Origin: Gracilaria gracilis
Lineage: Eukaryota > Rhodophyta > Florideophyceae > Gracilariales > Gracilariaceae
Assembly: GCA_030374805.1 (NCBI GenBank)
Contig: JARGSG010000197.1
Span: 620,001 to 684,000, forward strand
Reading direction: 5' to 3'
DNA length: 64,000 nucleotides
Part shown: piece by piece, positions 50,801 through 61,053 of the stretch
Layout of the letters: each line of letters begins with the position of its first letter
Position numbering within the stretch: position 1 is the stretch's first letter
Notes under the pieces: generated by a model
What the model saw: the letters and a program-made list of their open reading frames with translations, nothing else
Databases searched by the model: none
Told to the model about the DNA's origin: nothing
Program-made: the position numbers and the translations under genes

Positions 50801-51133
50801 ATATTAGTTGTGAGGCTCAAGCGTCTACTCGCCCCATCGACTGACGTTTTTGCATGTCCGAACCACATGGGGGTGGAGGGCGGAACAGCGCATGGTGCGT
50901 GTAAACGAAAGATACAGACGAACTGGTTTCGCACCACAAATTATGTTCGGTTGCAATCGAGATCTTTTTTATTTTGCTGTTCGCGAACCCGTTCAGGTCA
51001 ACGACCTGGCTGCAGAATTTCAGATGGGTCGCTCTCCGTACAGTATTCAACCGGGTGGTGTATTTATTCGAACCGTAGGCAGTAATTTCACGTTCAACAC
51101 CGACGAAGTCTTTTGTTGGTGGTGGGAACTTTG
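50801..51133. other. Short divergent promoter between plastid kinase and plastid cupin genes
   Basis: 333 bp separate two divergent start codons whose products both look plastid-bound. No strong motif was recognised, but shared control is plausible. A short frame in the right half (50850-51134) ends at the cupin ATG and carries no known domain. Confidence 0.45.
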
Positions 51134-51647
51134 ATGGCATTTGTTGCGGCACCGGCTGCATTGAGCAACAAGGTGCGGAAGAAACTTGTCAGTGCTCAGA
51201 AACCTCAGAGGTTTGTAAGGGCTAAACGAGCTGCGTTCGTGCACACTCCTGCAGTCATGAGCGCTCAAGTTGTTGAAAAAGGTGCCGGAATGCGTCTCAT
51301 CAAGAAGGCGGACAATGAAACAATTGAGAGGCTGGGCTGTCGTTCATGGGGCACTTGGGGATGTGAACCAAGTACTTTTCCGTGGACGTACTCTGATGAC
51401 GAGGTTTGCCTGGTGTTGAAGGGGGACTTCACTGTTATTCCCGATGACGGAAGTGAGAAAATGGGTACGTCCACATCACTAGTTGGAGCATAGGAGAATC
51501 GCGGATGAAAAGCCGTGGCTAACATTGTGTTTGTGTGTAACAGATGTGAAAGCAGGTGATATTGCTTATTTCCCTAAGAATATGTCATGCACATGGGAAG
51601 TACGTGAGGCAGTCCACAAGCATTTCGTGTTTGGGGTAAAACTATAG
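51134..51647 (+). CDS. Plastid-targeted cupin-fold protein (DUF861/cupin_3), two exons
   Basis: 144 aa once spliced. Exon 1 is 51134-51464; intron 51465-51543 (79 bp, GTACGT...TAACAG) splits an Asp codon; exon 2 is 51544-51647. The N-terminus MAFVAAPAALSNKVRKKL...RAKRAAFVHTPAVMSAQ is a red-algal style transit peptide with a Phe near the start. The mature part is one cupin barrel: WGTWGCEPSTFPWTYSDDEVCLVLKGDFTVIPDDG, then DVKAGDIAYFPKNMSCTWEVREAVHKHFVFG. This matches small DUF861 proteins of plants and cyanobacteria. The reaction is unknown. Without the intron the frame stops early at 51493, which hides the conserved C-terminal strand. Confidence 0.85.
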
Positions 51648-52609
51648 GGAGAACGCAATCAAAGGAGCGTTAACTGAATAAAAGATTTGCAAGCTGCCCA
51701 CCGAGACGGAAAGCATTTTTCTGCTCCACTTAAGTCTGAACCTTTCCTCAATGGCGGTGCTTTTGCGAGGTAGCGTTTACTGCAAAGATACTCCAATGAT
51801 AATTCAACAGAACGTCGACAACAAAAGTGAAGCTTTCTAGTCGATGAGGATCTCGTCGGGTACACCTGGAGAGCGAGAGAGAGGATCTTATGATGAAAAT
51901 AGAGGGGTTGCATCTCACAACGCCGTTTGAGCTTATTTCGCGATTAACGTTAACCGTGTCTTTAAGACACTGTCTTGGTCCGATGTCCTTTGACAAACTT
52001 TTCACGAGTAAACGAGCGACCAGCCCCGCGAGAAAAGACAAGGCAATGATGGAAATGATCAAGCAGGGGCTGTCGAAGTGTTTGGCCACCTTTTGTGTGA
52101 GAGAGCTATCTGCCGATAGTTCTCCTGCTACGCGGCAAAAAGGGGTAGCGGACAACAGAAACGAAGAAGAAGACAGTGCAGTAGCTGTTCTACCGGCCTT
52201 TTTAGAAGTGGAAGGAAGATAGGCTTGATTCTTGGGGATGGCCATTGTAACATCAATTCCAATGGAAGATGGATGAAAGAGATTGCCTTCGATTAATCGT
52301 TTAAGCCCTGACTGCTGAACCACGGGAAAGCTACCCTGACAGGAAAACATTAACCTCGTTCTACATGACAAGAGGCTGGTCAGCTGTTTGTTTCAGCGGA
52401 GCGTACGATGTGCATTGAAGGGCATTGGGCACCGAGCAGATGTAACCTGATGGCGAAAACTATCTATGGCATGGTAACTCATTTTACGAAGTTCTGGGAT
52501 TGTTTCTTTCCAGAAGGTGCGCGAGAAGAACTTGACAAGTCTTGTCGCTGTTTTGTTACAAATCTCTTTAAATCCAAACTAAATTTCAATGTCTTACAGG
52601 GATTGTATA
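51648..52609. other. Intergenic region with one doubtful reverse frame, ending at tRNA-Gln
   Basis: Apart from the uncertain frame at 51748-52245 nothing coding is recognised. Confidence 0.4.
51748..52245 (-). CDS. Possible small single-pass membrane protein, hypothetical
   Basis: A reverse frame with an ATG at 52245 (another, M8, at 52350), about 165 aa. It has a Ser/Ala-rich N-terminus and one strong hydrophobic segment (CLIISIIALSFLAGLVARLLV). A targeting peptide plus one membrane span would be a sensible layout, yet the C-terminal third looks random and no family is recognised. It may end earlier through an intron or may not be a gene. Confidence 0.3.
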   Translation of the reverse strand: MAIPKNQAYLPSTSKKAGRTATALSSSSFLLSATPFCRVAGELSADSSLTQKVAKHFDSPCLIISIIALSFLAGLVARLLVKSLSKDIGPRQCLKDTVNVNREISSNGVVRCNPSIFIIRSSLSLSRCTRRDPHRLESFTFVVDVLLNYHWSIFAVNATSQKHRH

Positions 52610-52682
52610 GTTCCTGTTGTGTAGTTGGTTAGCACGCAAGACTCTGAATCTTGAAGCCTGGGTTCAAGTCCCAGCAGGAACT
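52610..52682 (+). tRNA. tRNA-Gln (CTG)
   Basis: 73 nt. Acceptor GTTCCTG/CAGGAAC with discriminator T; D stem GTG/CAC; anticodon stem CAAGA/TCTTG with loop CTCTGAA and anticodon CTG at 52644-52646; T stem CTGGG/CCCAG with loop TTCAAGT. A short T run follows at about 52686, suitable for Pol III termination. No intron. Confidence 0.93.
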
Positions 52683-52829
52683 GTTATTTTCCCTCCCCTT
52701 GGGAACTGCTCACCCCTTTTGTAACCCAAATCTGTTGCGGGCCGAAGGAGAGGAGTCTTCAAGCTCAACAGTGGCGGCCAGTGACGGTTCCCTTCACGAG
52801 TTCTGTGCCCGATATCTATAGATACTAGC

Positions 52830-52863
52830 TAGATACCGTTGGTATACTCTGTTGGTACACTCT
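52830..52863. repeat. TAGATACCGTTG palindrome followed by 13-bp tandem repeat
   Basis: ATACC-GTT-GGTAT (52833-52845) is a perfect palindrome about GTT. Starting within it, GTTGGTATACTCT (52838-52850) and GTTGGTACACTCT (52851-52863) are tandem copies with one difference, and GTTGGACC starts a third. Confidence 0.75.
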
Positions 52864-53078
52864 GTTGGACCTTTTGATGAATTTTCCATACAGATAAACG
52901 TTGCCTTCGTAGATGACTCGCAGCGCTCTTGCGCTTCTACGTCATTGACGCGGGACATGAATCAATACTTAAAACAGCTGAAATTAAACAGCTGAAAGAA
53001 TAGATCTTTTACCTTCGTCCAACAAGTTTCGTATATCACAACACCAAAGCTTTTCGGCCCAATAACCGCCGTCGGCTT

Positions 53079-53435
53079 CTATTGGCCCTCTGCCGTTTTC
53101 GTGCTTTCTACGCCCCGGTCGCTTGAACCAAAACTTTCACGTGCATAGCAGTTTACAGGCATAAGCTGCTCACCAACGTTCACGATGTCGTGGGGTTTCT
53201 TTGGTCCGGTAACGTGGAGAACACGTCGTGGTTCTCGCATAACGATATTCGGCATATGGCTTTTGCTGCCAGCCATTGGGCTCTTGGCTTCCAACCTTCG
53301 TCGCAGTTCGGACAGGTCACAGGATTCCTCCACAGAAAAGGTACTCGAACCTCCCTCTTCCGAAATGGTTGACTGATTCTGCCACGTGAAACCCTTTGCG
53401 CTCAACACGAGTGCTTCTCCACTAGTCTCTTGCAT
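53079..53435 (-). CDS. Possible small protein (118 aa), hypothetical
   Basis: Opens at an ATG at 53435 and ends TAG at 53079. It contains a charged, helix-prone stretch (ESCDLSELRRRLEAKSP) and a basic segment (MREPRRVLHVTGPKKPHD). No known domain. It is tail-to-head with the AMPK beta gene on the same strand, 119 bp downstream of that gene's stop, so it could also be 3' flank. Confidence 0.3.
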   Translation of the reverse strand: MQETSGEALVLSAKGFTWQNQSTISEEGGSSTFSVEESCDLSELRRRLEAKSPMAGSKSHMPNIVMREPRRVLHVTGPKKPHDIVNVGEQLMPVNCYARESFGSSDRGVESTKTAEGQ

Positions 53436-53554
53436 GTATGGGAGGAGCAGATGACGACATCAGAGCCCAAAGGAGGCTTGTCGAATGCGCAATTCGCATA
53501 TGCGTAAGTCCAATTAATGCTTGGAGTATCGGATGTTCAACAGCTCTTGTAACC

Positions 53555-54534
53555 TCAAACATTGTTTAATGCGTCAAGAAGAAGTGATTGCGATTCACTC
53601 ATGGACTGCACCGACCCGGTGGGGATGGGAATCGGCTCTGATCGCGTGCCTCCGAACTGTTGCTCAGACATAGTGTCAGGTCCGACTCTTCCTTTTGGTG
53701 TCACCAAGATTGTCGTGACCACTTTGTCTTTGAAACGTCGTTCGATGGCCATTGTACGAGTCTGTGCTGATCCATACGAAGAATCGCTATTAATTAGGAA
53801 GAGATGGTTCAAACGTACAAAATCTGTACCGCTCGTGTTGGACCGTAGTTTGTGGTCGATCGGAGCATTGGCAAGTATTCTTGGTAGGCTTGGCGCCTCT
53901 GTTGTATGGTCTTCTTCGGCAAGTAACGTGTAATTATATGATTCCACGGGTGATCGCGAGAGGTCATCGATGTTCAGCGGTTCGTTTGAATCATACTCAG
54001 GGGGCTGTGGTGTTATGGTGATTACGTTATTAAGGTTCCCATGTGAGTCTCGAGCTGTTGGATCCAACGGATTATGTCTGTTTAGTTAAGCGAACGAAAC
54101 CGTACATGAACAAAAAGAACGAGGTTAGAATTCCGTTACTTGGTTCGCGATTTGAATCGCTTCGTATATATAGTGCGTTTCGTCAGAGTAAGACGAGAAA
54201 CAAGATTGCAATTTTCTTACTTCCAGTTGCCATCAACAATGAACTTGTACTGAAAAGTACCAACGGGTAGGGCCAAAACAGTTGCAAACTCAGCCGGATG
54301 CGTTCTACTCAATTGAGTTTTTCGGCTCCAATCATCCCACGCGCCAGTTATATACACAGAGTATCCGCCATTGTTCCACTTAAATTCTGTGGGCACAATA
54401 TGCTCGGTACTGCTGTTGTTCCGGTCATCGATATCAAGTGTAGAGTACGATTCTTGAGGAAGAGTAGCATCGCTTGTGCTTTGATGGTCTTCTGAAGTCG
54501 AAAGTTCACTGGGACGTGATGCTGTTCCTCCCAT
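53555..54534 (-). CDS. AMPK/SNF1 kinase beta subunit, two exons
   Basis: The scaffold and glycan-binding subunit of the energy-sensing kinase. Exon 1 is 54221-54534; intron 54078-54220 (143 bp, GTAAG...AAACAG) falls within the CBM48 domain; exon 2 is 53555-54077. The spliced product is 278 aa. It begins MGGTAS, a fit to the N-myristoylation pattern (G2, S6). The CBM48 glycogen-binding module is at about 48-108 (FKWNNGGYSVYITGAWDDWSRKTQL...GTFQYKFIVDGNWKHNPLDP). GNLNNVI follows, then the C-terminal ASC domain that binds alpha and gamma subunits (LPRILANAP...LNHLFLINSD...ERRFKDKVVTTILVTPKG). A further 40 residues after VTTILVTPKG are unusual, since most beta subunits end there. Confidence 0.92.
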
Positions 54535-56306
54535 ACCGATGTCGACGGGTCCTCATCCGCACGGGAGGGTAGGACAAGAATGTAAACCCTTCAAGACAGG
54601 GGCTTGTAGTGTGAACGGGTGACACAACCTTGAATCGACCACCAGATATACTAACGGGTCCTTCTAAAGGTGACAAGAATGGAGACCACGAGAAACGAGC
54701 CAACCGCGTGTTTCGGCAAGAAGGTGAGAACACAGGAGTACCGAGGGCTAGCGTTAACTTTTGGTAGCTGTGATATGAGTCAGAATGCCTCTTGTCTGGA
54801 CAACAACCTCGACTGCAAAATGTATCTACCCACACATAGCCTAGAGGGAGACGTTTTTAATTGTTTTTATCCCCTTTGTATGCTGATATCCCTAATTCAG
54901 ACTTGCTCCATGCACGTTGTTCTGTTCACTCATACACCACAACGACGGGACGTGGACACGTGCACACTGTGCTCATATTAAAAACACGCCGCTGATTCGT
55001 GCTTTCGGTCTCGGCGGTGCAAAAAACTCATCGCTCGGTCTTCTACCAAAAAGTCCGCAGTCTAGAGAGATACTGTATCATCCAAGGATGGCGTATGATA
55101 TCTAGTTGATCACGTTCGTCTCCCCTTTCTAGAAGTTTAACCCTTTTCCTCTCCATCGGAAAGAGCTCCGTTCTTGGGGACTCCTTGAAAACGCGAATAA
55201 CGAGGTATAACGTTGTGCGGCTAATACTGCCTGACACAAGGACTGAACGCAGCGTCCCAGATTTACCGACACGCATCTTTTGTGTTCAAGCTACAAGACC
55301 AAAATGTATTTGATGAGGACGGAGACGGGAGCGTACACAATTCGAAAGGTCAGCCCGTCTGGGAAGCCAACTCAGCCAGCCCATCCATGTACGTTGACAA
55401 TTGTCACCCCCTAATTGCATCGCAGAGACACTGTTCAACGCATCTTACCAGCGCCCATGCATTGATGAATTTCTCTACAGGCCGATTTTCCCCCGACGAC
55501 AAGTTCAGTCGACATAGGGTGACTCTAAAGAAGCGATTCGGTAAGTCATATTAAGGTGCACTATGCCGACAAGAAAGGGAGAGTTTCTGACTGGGATTTT
55601 TTAAACTCGTTTCAACGACAAGGCTTGCTCCCGATGCAACTCAAAGGAAAGCGCAAGAAGAATTAATGATTGCAGTGTTTGGTGACCGCAAGAGCTAGAG
55701 AGAGAAAACTTTGTGCATCGCAGGAACAACGTCGAAAGATGGGCCCCGAGCAAGAGATCCACCATGTTTCGGGCCTGCTGCGGCACTGCTGGAGAAGTAT
55801 GAGCTGTTGCAAGCATGAAACTATTGTTTATGTATACGCATTCTTAGAGTAGAACAGTCTTTGTAGGCGTCCCTCACCGTACTGGTACTCTTCTGAATTC
55901 ATCCATATGTTGTATTCGGCCTGCATATTAAATGAACAAAGCTGTATTGCCATCCTCAATTGGTTATCTTGATCTTTCAAGCCCAAAACAGTTCTGGAAC
56001 AACTGAAGAATGATGTTATCATGGAATCTCTCTTCAGCGAATGACTAGGAATACACGACATGATACTCTCCACGGCCGTTCGACAATCCTCCTTAACATT
56101 TCAAATTGTCAAATGATCACGTCTAACCGGCAAATCTTTCAGAGCGAATAGCAGGCAGGAACTGTGCAGGCGAGCTCATACTCCAGTTCACGTCTAACTC
56201 TCTTTCTCTCAATAGGATAAAGTCGGATCAGTGCAGAATGTTGATATAGGCAGTCTTGAAAAGGAGCAATTATTCATGGGCAAATTATGAACGACTGAAT
56301 CAGACT
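54535..56306. other. Intergenic region of about 1.8 kb
   Basis: The first part is the AMPK beta promoter. No domain-bearing frame was found; the longest frames are about 100 codons. No repeats of note. Confidence 0.45.
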
Positions 56307-56881
56307 CTAGGAAGGTGGCGCACTGTCCTGTCCATCCCGCTTTTGCTTAAGGTCCTTAATAGCGGCCTTGATGGCATCCTCCGCCAGCATAGAACAATGC
56401 AATTTGACAGGCGGTAGTTTGAGTTCCTTCGCTATATCGCTGTTCTTTATCTTCTTCGCGTCATCGACGTTCCTTCCCTTGACCCATTCAGTGGCGAGAG
56501 AAGACGATGCAATGGCGGACCCGCACCCAAATGTTTTAAATGCCGACTCGACGATTTCGCCATCTTCGTTGACTCGGATCTGAAGCTTCATTACATCGCC
56601 ACAGGCAGGGGCTCCCACCAGACCAGTGCCGACGTTTTTGTCTTTCTTGTCAAGGCTCCCTACGTTTCTGTTTTTTTTTTTTTTTTTTTTTGGCAGGAAA
56701 AAGCTGTTAGGCATTACGTAGTTGCTTGGTTGAAGCAGCGGTGATATTTATACATATGCACTTACCTTGGGTTTTCGTAGTGGTCAATTACCTTGTCGTG
56801 GTAGCAACGGGTGCGGTTGGCCAATGCATTGAGAGCGTAAGCTTGTGTCCTTTGAAGCGTGCTCGCAGTAGTTCTAATCAT
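56307..56881 (-). CDS. ISCU: Iron-sulfur cluster scaffold ISCU (mitochondrial), two exons
   Basis: The scaffold on which the cysteine desulfurase complex builds [2Fe-2S] clusters in the mitochondrial matrix. Exon 1 is 56766-56881 and encodes a basic, Thr/Ala-rich presequence (MIRTTASTLQRTQAYALNAL...) and YHDKVIDHYENPR. Intron 56668-56765 is 98 bp (GTAAGT...ACAG). Exon 2 is 56307-56667. The product is 158 aa. All three cluster cysteines are present: GAPACGD (C61), TFGCGSA (C87) and KLHCSML (C130). The LPPVK motif (123-127) that binds the Hsp70 chaperone is intact. The intron's 3' end is odd: 21 consecutive A precede the CAG instead of a pyrimidine tract. Confidence 0.95.
56671..56691. repeat. 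Homopolymer run of 21 T (A21 in the ISCU intron)
   Basis: On the coding strand it is A21 directly in front of the CAG splice acceptor of the ISCU intron. Length variation is likely. Confidence 0.9.
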
Positions 56882-58295
56882 GTTAAAGAGTTGTGATCGT
56901 CGGAGAAACTGATAAAGTTGTGAAACAAGTCGAAAGCTAAAATATTGGTTTGATATTGTGATGGACGAGCGACGCAGGCAAGGTAGCGTTTTCTCCGACA
57001 GCAAGTTGCTGGGGGTGGGTGTAAAGAGCAATAGCGGCACGAATCTCAGCAATGTTGCTTACGTAACAACAATTAGTTGCGGTGGAGATGTGTTTCCAGG
57101 GATAGGAGAGATAGCACACACGCGCGTAGATAGGGGGAAGTAGAAGAATTGTGAGGTGGGGTGGAGTTTGAGAGGCGTTGGCGAGACGGCTGCACGCTGC
57201 GTCTGCGTGTTTGGCCGAAGCAGGGCCAGGAAACGGCGTGCGGAAGGCCGACAATAAACGGTTGTGTACTGTAAGCTTTTGAATTACAGTGAGCTAACTC
57301 TTTGGGAAAAGAGCCAAAGTTTTGCTATATAAGTTAATTACAGAAAAGAGAGCGCATCGGGCAGAGGGGATCTTGACGTGGACTGTTGAGAGCTCAAAAT
57401 GCCTCAGAGAAGGTGTGGAACGCCCACGCGCGGGCTGCGGGGCTCGGCGCGACGGAGTTGATGTGCGCGACGGGGCTGAGTTTACATAGCATAGCGCGTT
57501 GAAGGGAAAAATCACTAAAGGCGACAAAATATTTTGTCGTGTTGCCGGCGGCAGCCACGCGTAGATAGGCGCACGGGGGGGGGGGGGGGGGCGGGGGGCG
57601 TCCAGACGCGGTCGGCTGGGCACGAGCCAATCAACAGCAGTGGCGCGGGCGCTGCAGTCAATGTGCAATTCAGCAGCTGCGGCAGCGAAGTGTACTGACG
57701 CCCACGTGACCAGCGCCACGCGCAGCGGAGTGGCACGACTAACCGGTCCGCCGGCGCGCTGACTTAGGGCCCACTGCGGCGTAAAAGGTCCGCGGCGCGC
57801 GCGGCGCTGGCCCTAACATGGCTTAATCTGGCTTAATCAACAGCGCGTGGCGGCGGCGGCGGCGGCGACGCGCAACAGCTTTCGGTGCTTTTGGCCAAAA
57901 TTACTTGCCGCCCGTTTCACTTTTGTCAGCGAGCCTGTTTTGCGATTACTTTCGCGAGCGCGCCGCGCCACTTTTCGCCGTCGCCCGCCTAAAATCGCCA
58001 AAACGCTGCTGGAAGGAGAAAGCTTCTGCTTGAACAGTAGCACCGCCCATTCCGTTTTCGCGCGAATCTTCCGCCCTTTCGCGCGAGCGCTGCCGCCCGA
58101 CACTACTAACAACTAGGCGTAGGTTGACACAGTGCTCACACTCTTCTGCATGGCAGCGTGACGCGCTGTTCACCCGCCTGCAGAAAGACCCCCCCCCCAC
58201 CGCTCAACGCCTCTCATTGTTTGCGCCCATACTCAATTTCGCGACCCTCTCTCACACCCCCTCCCCCACCCCCAAAATTCTTCCCCCCCTCCGTC
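56882..58295. other. Divergent promoter region of ISCU and the RRM gene
   Basis: About 1.4 kb. The right half is GC-rich with a run of 17 G at 57575-57591, a CGG repeat near 57851-57865 and TTTTCGCGCGAA-type E2F-like words near 58053 and 58078. No gene is supported; frames on both strands are short and overlapping. Confidence 0.5.
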
Positions 58296-59723
58296 ATGAC
58301 CGTGCCGTACGAGGAACGAGCCGCCTCTCCGCGCCGCGACGCGCCGCAAGAGAAAGACCCTTACCCTCGCAAGGGTCACGACCGAGAACCTCACCGTTAC
58401 CACCACGAGCGCGCCGACCACCCCCGTCGCGACAACCAACCCCGCTACTATGCGCGCGGATCTGACGACCGCCCCTCCCCCGAGCGCCGCCACCCTTCCG
58501 CCCCCGACCCCTACCACTCCGACCGCGACCAGCGCTCGCCAGACCGCCCCAACCATCGCGACCGCGACGACGACCCTCCCCACCCCGCCGATGACCGTCA
58601 GTCGCCTCCCACTCGCCCCGACGACGTCCCCCACCGGCCGCCCCACCCCGACCATGGCCAGAATGGTAACCGAGGTCCCGTAGTCGACAGTGACCCCGAC
58701 AGCGACCGCAACGACCGCCGTTATGAGCCGCCCCATGATGCCATCGAGCCCCGTGGACGCGACGAGAGAGCTGATCACCATGAGCATCCTCCCAGTGCTC
58801 CGGAGCCTGCTCCCGATTCAGAGCAGCTCCACCGATCACACTCCCACGGTGAACACCCCAACGTGGCGCGGCCTGCAGAGAACGGCAACTCCGCTGACGA
58901 TGCCCCCATAGAAAGCGACAAACATGCACAAGACGCCGACTCTGCCGCTCAGTCAAACGCTGACGGTGACGGTGCCGAACTCATCAACTTGTTTGTGCGT
59001 AATGTCGCCAGGCACGTCGTGGAGGACCAGTTGGTCAACTTGTTTAGTAAGGTAAGGCATTGGCTCGTAGAGCTCTGCAACTTTTCACTTATCCGACACT
59101 GCTTCTATATTCACAGTATTTACTAACATTGCTTCTCTGTGCCATGGGCATCACCCCGCCCCTCACTGACATGACAACTTATTCAGTTTGGCAAGGTTGA
59201 TTCTGCGATTGTTGTGCGTGATCCTCTTTCAGGAGAGTGTCGTGGATTCGGGTTCGTCAAAGTGTACACAGAAGACTCAGCGAAAGCCGCTATAGAGAAT
59301 CTGCGTGATTTCGAATTTGAAGGTCGTAAAATATCTGTTGAGAGAGCAAAGAGAAATGCACCGCATCAGAGAACGCCGGGAGCGTATATGGGTATTGATC
59401 GACGAATTCGAGACAGGTATGCCGGCATTAAACGTGCGCGAGAGTATGATACAGGCTATGGCTACGGTGATCCATACGTGAGAAGAGGCTCATTTAGAGG
59501 GAGATATGGTGAACCTTCGAGACCCAGATATGAAGATCGCGGTTGGGATTCAAGACGTGATCACCGCCCTCCATATGGACGTTCTCCATATGAAGAACGT
59601 GATCGAGTTAGAAGGAGGTATGATGAAGGTCCTCGCTATCCACCTCGAGACTTAGATCGCGACCAACGTTTTCGAGAACGCCAGCCTCCAGTGCCACGGG
59701 AATCGGCGGATGATTACATATGA
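58296..59723 (+). CDS. RRM protein with Arg/Asp/Pro-rich flanks (Tra2/SR-like), two exons
   Basis: 430 aa once spliced. Exon 1 is 58296-59051; intron 59052-59186 is phase 0 (135 bp, GTAAGG...ATTCAG); exon 2 is 59187-59723. One RRM spans the junction: RNP2 LFVRNV at about 232-237, and RNP1 RGFGFVKV at 271-278 after FGKVDSAIVVRD. The N-terminal 225 residues are low complexity, rich in Arg-Asp, His and Pro. The C-terminal region is rich in Arg, Tyr, Gly and Asp (RRGSFRGRYGEPSRPRYEDRGW). Flanking disordered basic regions around one RRM are the layout of Tra2-type splicing regulators; a nuclear pre-mRNA role is inferred. The usual dense RS dipeptides are few, so the exact subfamily is open. Confidence 0.82.
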
Positions 59724-61053
59724 TATAGAGTGTTTCAATCTCCGGAGTGTGTACGTTGCTCTCCAGATGTGTGGGGATAAGGAGAATTTCATCTAGAGGT
59801 CAACGTTTTAAGTCTTCAGGTATGGCGGAGCAGAGCCTGTACCCTTGGTAAGGCCCACTATTTATGAACGGCCGGTTTTCTCAACGTTCGGTCATTATAT
59901 CCTGGCAGCACCAGAGCAAAGGTCAGATCATACAGAATACCTTCAACATATGATTGCTGCATCTACCGCTTCCATCCATACAGAAATAGACGTGGTATTG
60001 TTTGCGTGCAACATCCAAATGTACATGAATCCAGTCCTTCGTGTGCTCATCAAAAGATCGAGAAAGTCACAAGAAAAGAATTCAACTAAGGCTGCGCCAA
60101 ATGCGTACATAAACCAGAGAGAAATTTCAGAGCCTAACAATACAGAGCTACCATTGTCGGCATATTCCTCGAAAGGGATTCAGTCATCTCTTCAATGGAA
60201 ATCGATATGTGTTTTGGAGTCGTCAGAAAGCCAGACACGATTTTCATGAAGAAGATGTGAAGAAAGAGTAATGTGCAACACCTCAGCACTCAAGCCATAT
60301 TGATTGCCTCTGAGAATCTTTCTGTTTCCCATTTGTGCTAAGCCCAGTACCTGAAGCGAACAAACCATCAAACTTTCAACAAAGAAGATGAAATCCAACC
60401 AGTTCTACATTCTGTACGACTCTTGTTGCTCACGTCAACATGTCTCGAAATTTCTGTCGAGATTCTTTTGTGAACCTAAGGGTTCTTGCTTGTGTTTTGA
60501 ATCCCAAGAAGCCATCAGCTTGAATCAAATGTCAAGTGGAACACCAGAAGCCTCCCAGTGCTTGAGCTCTCACTGAGGGCATGTTGATGCTAGAATCAAC
60601 TCCTTTCTCAGATCTTGCAGGCCTGGAGTGGGTATTTTATTTTGTACATCATGGAAAAGGGTGGTTAGCAACCCCCTTAACCTAGTCAGGGCGGAATTAA
60701 GAGCGGAAAAAACCTGACACGACTTAACGATCTAACTTGTCCGCCTCTAACACCTTCCCCATTGCTTTAGAAGGGTGGCTCATTCCTTTCATCGGCGAGC
60801 TGTCTATTAGTTCAAAATTTCTTACGAAGACCGTCAATACTGCAGTGTACGCTCTCCAAAGACATGGAATGTGTCGAGAAAGGCATTGCTGGATAGCACG
60901 GCTTGTCTTAACAATTACAAGGCGTACAGACAACGCTTCCGTAGGTTTATATCCTTCGCACTAACGATTATGATACGGGCTTGTGAAACGTTCAAGAGCT
61001 GATCGCTTAACAAGACGGTTATCTTAGGGTGATCTACACATTGTAACAAAATC
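59724..61053. other. Convergent intergenic region
   Basis: About 1.3 kb between the ends of the RRM gene and the plastid protein gene. A 134-codon frame at 59845-60249 opens at TTG, not ATG, and carries no domain. Nothing else seen. Confidence 0.45.

Larger units (their letters stand above)
52683..53554. other. Intergenic region with motif repeat and one doubtful frame
   Basis: Holds the TAGATACCGTTGG repeat block at 52830-52863 and a 118-codon reverse frame at 53079-53435, listed separately. Confidence 0.4.
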
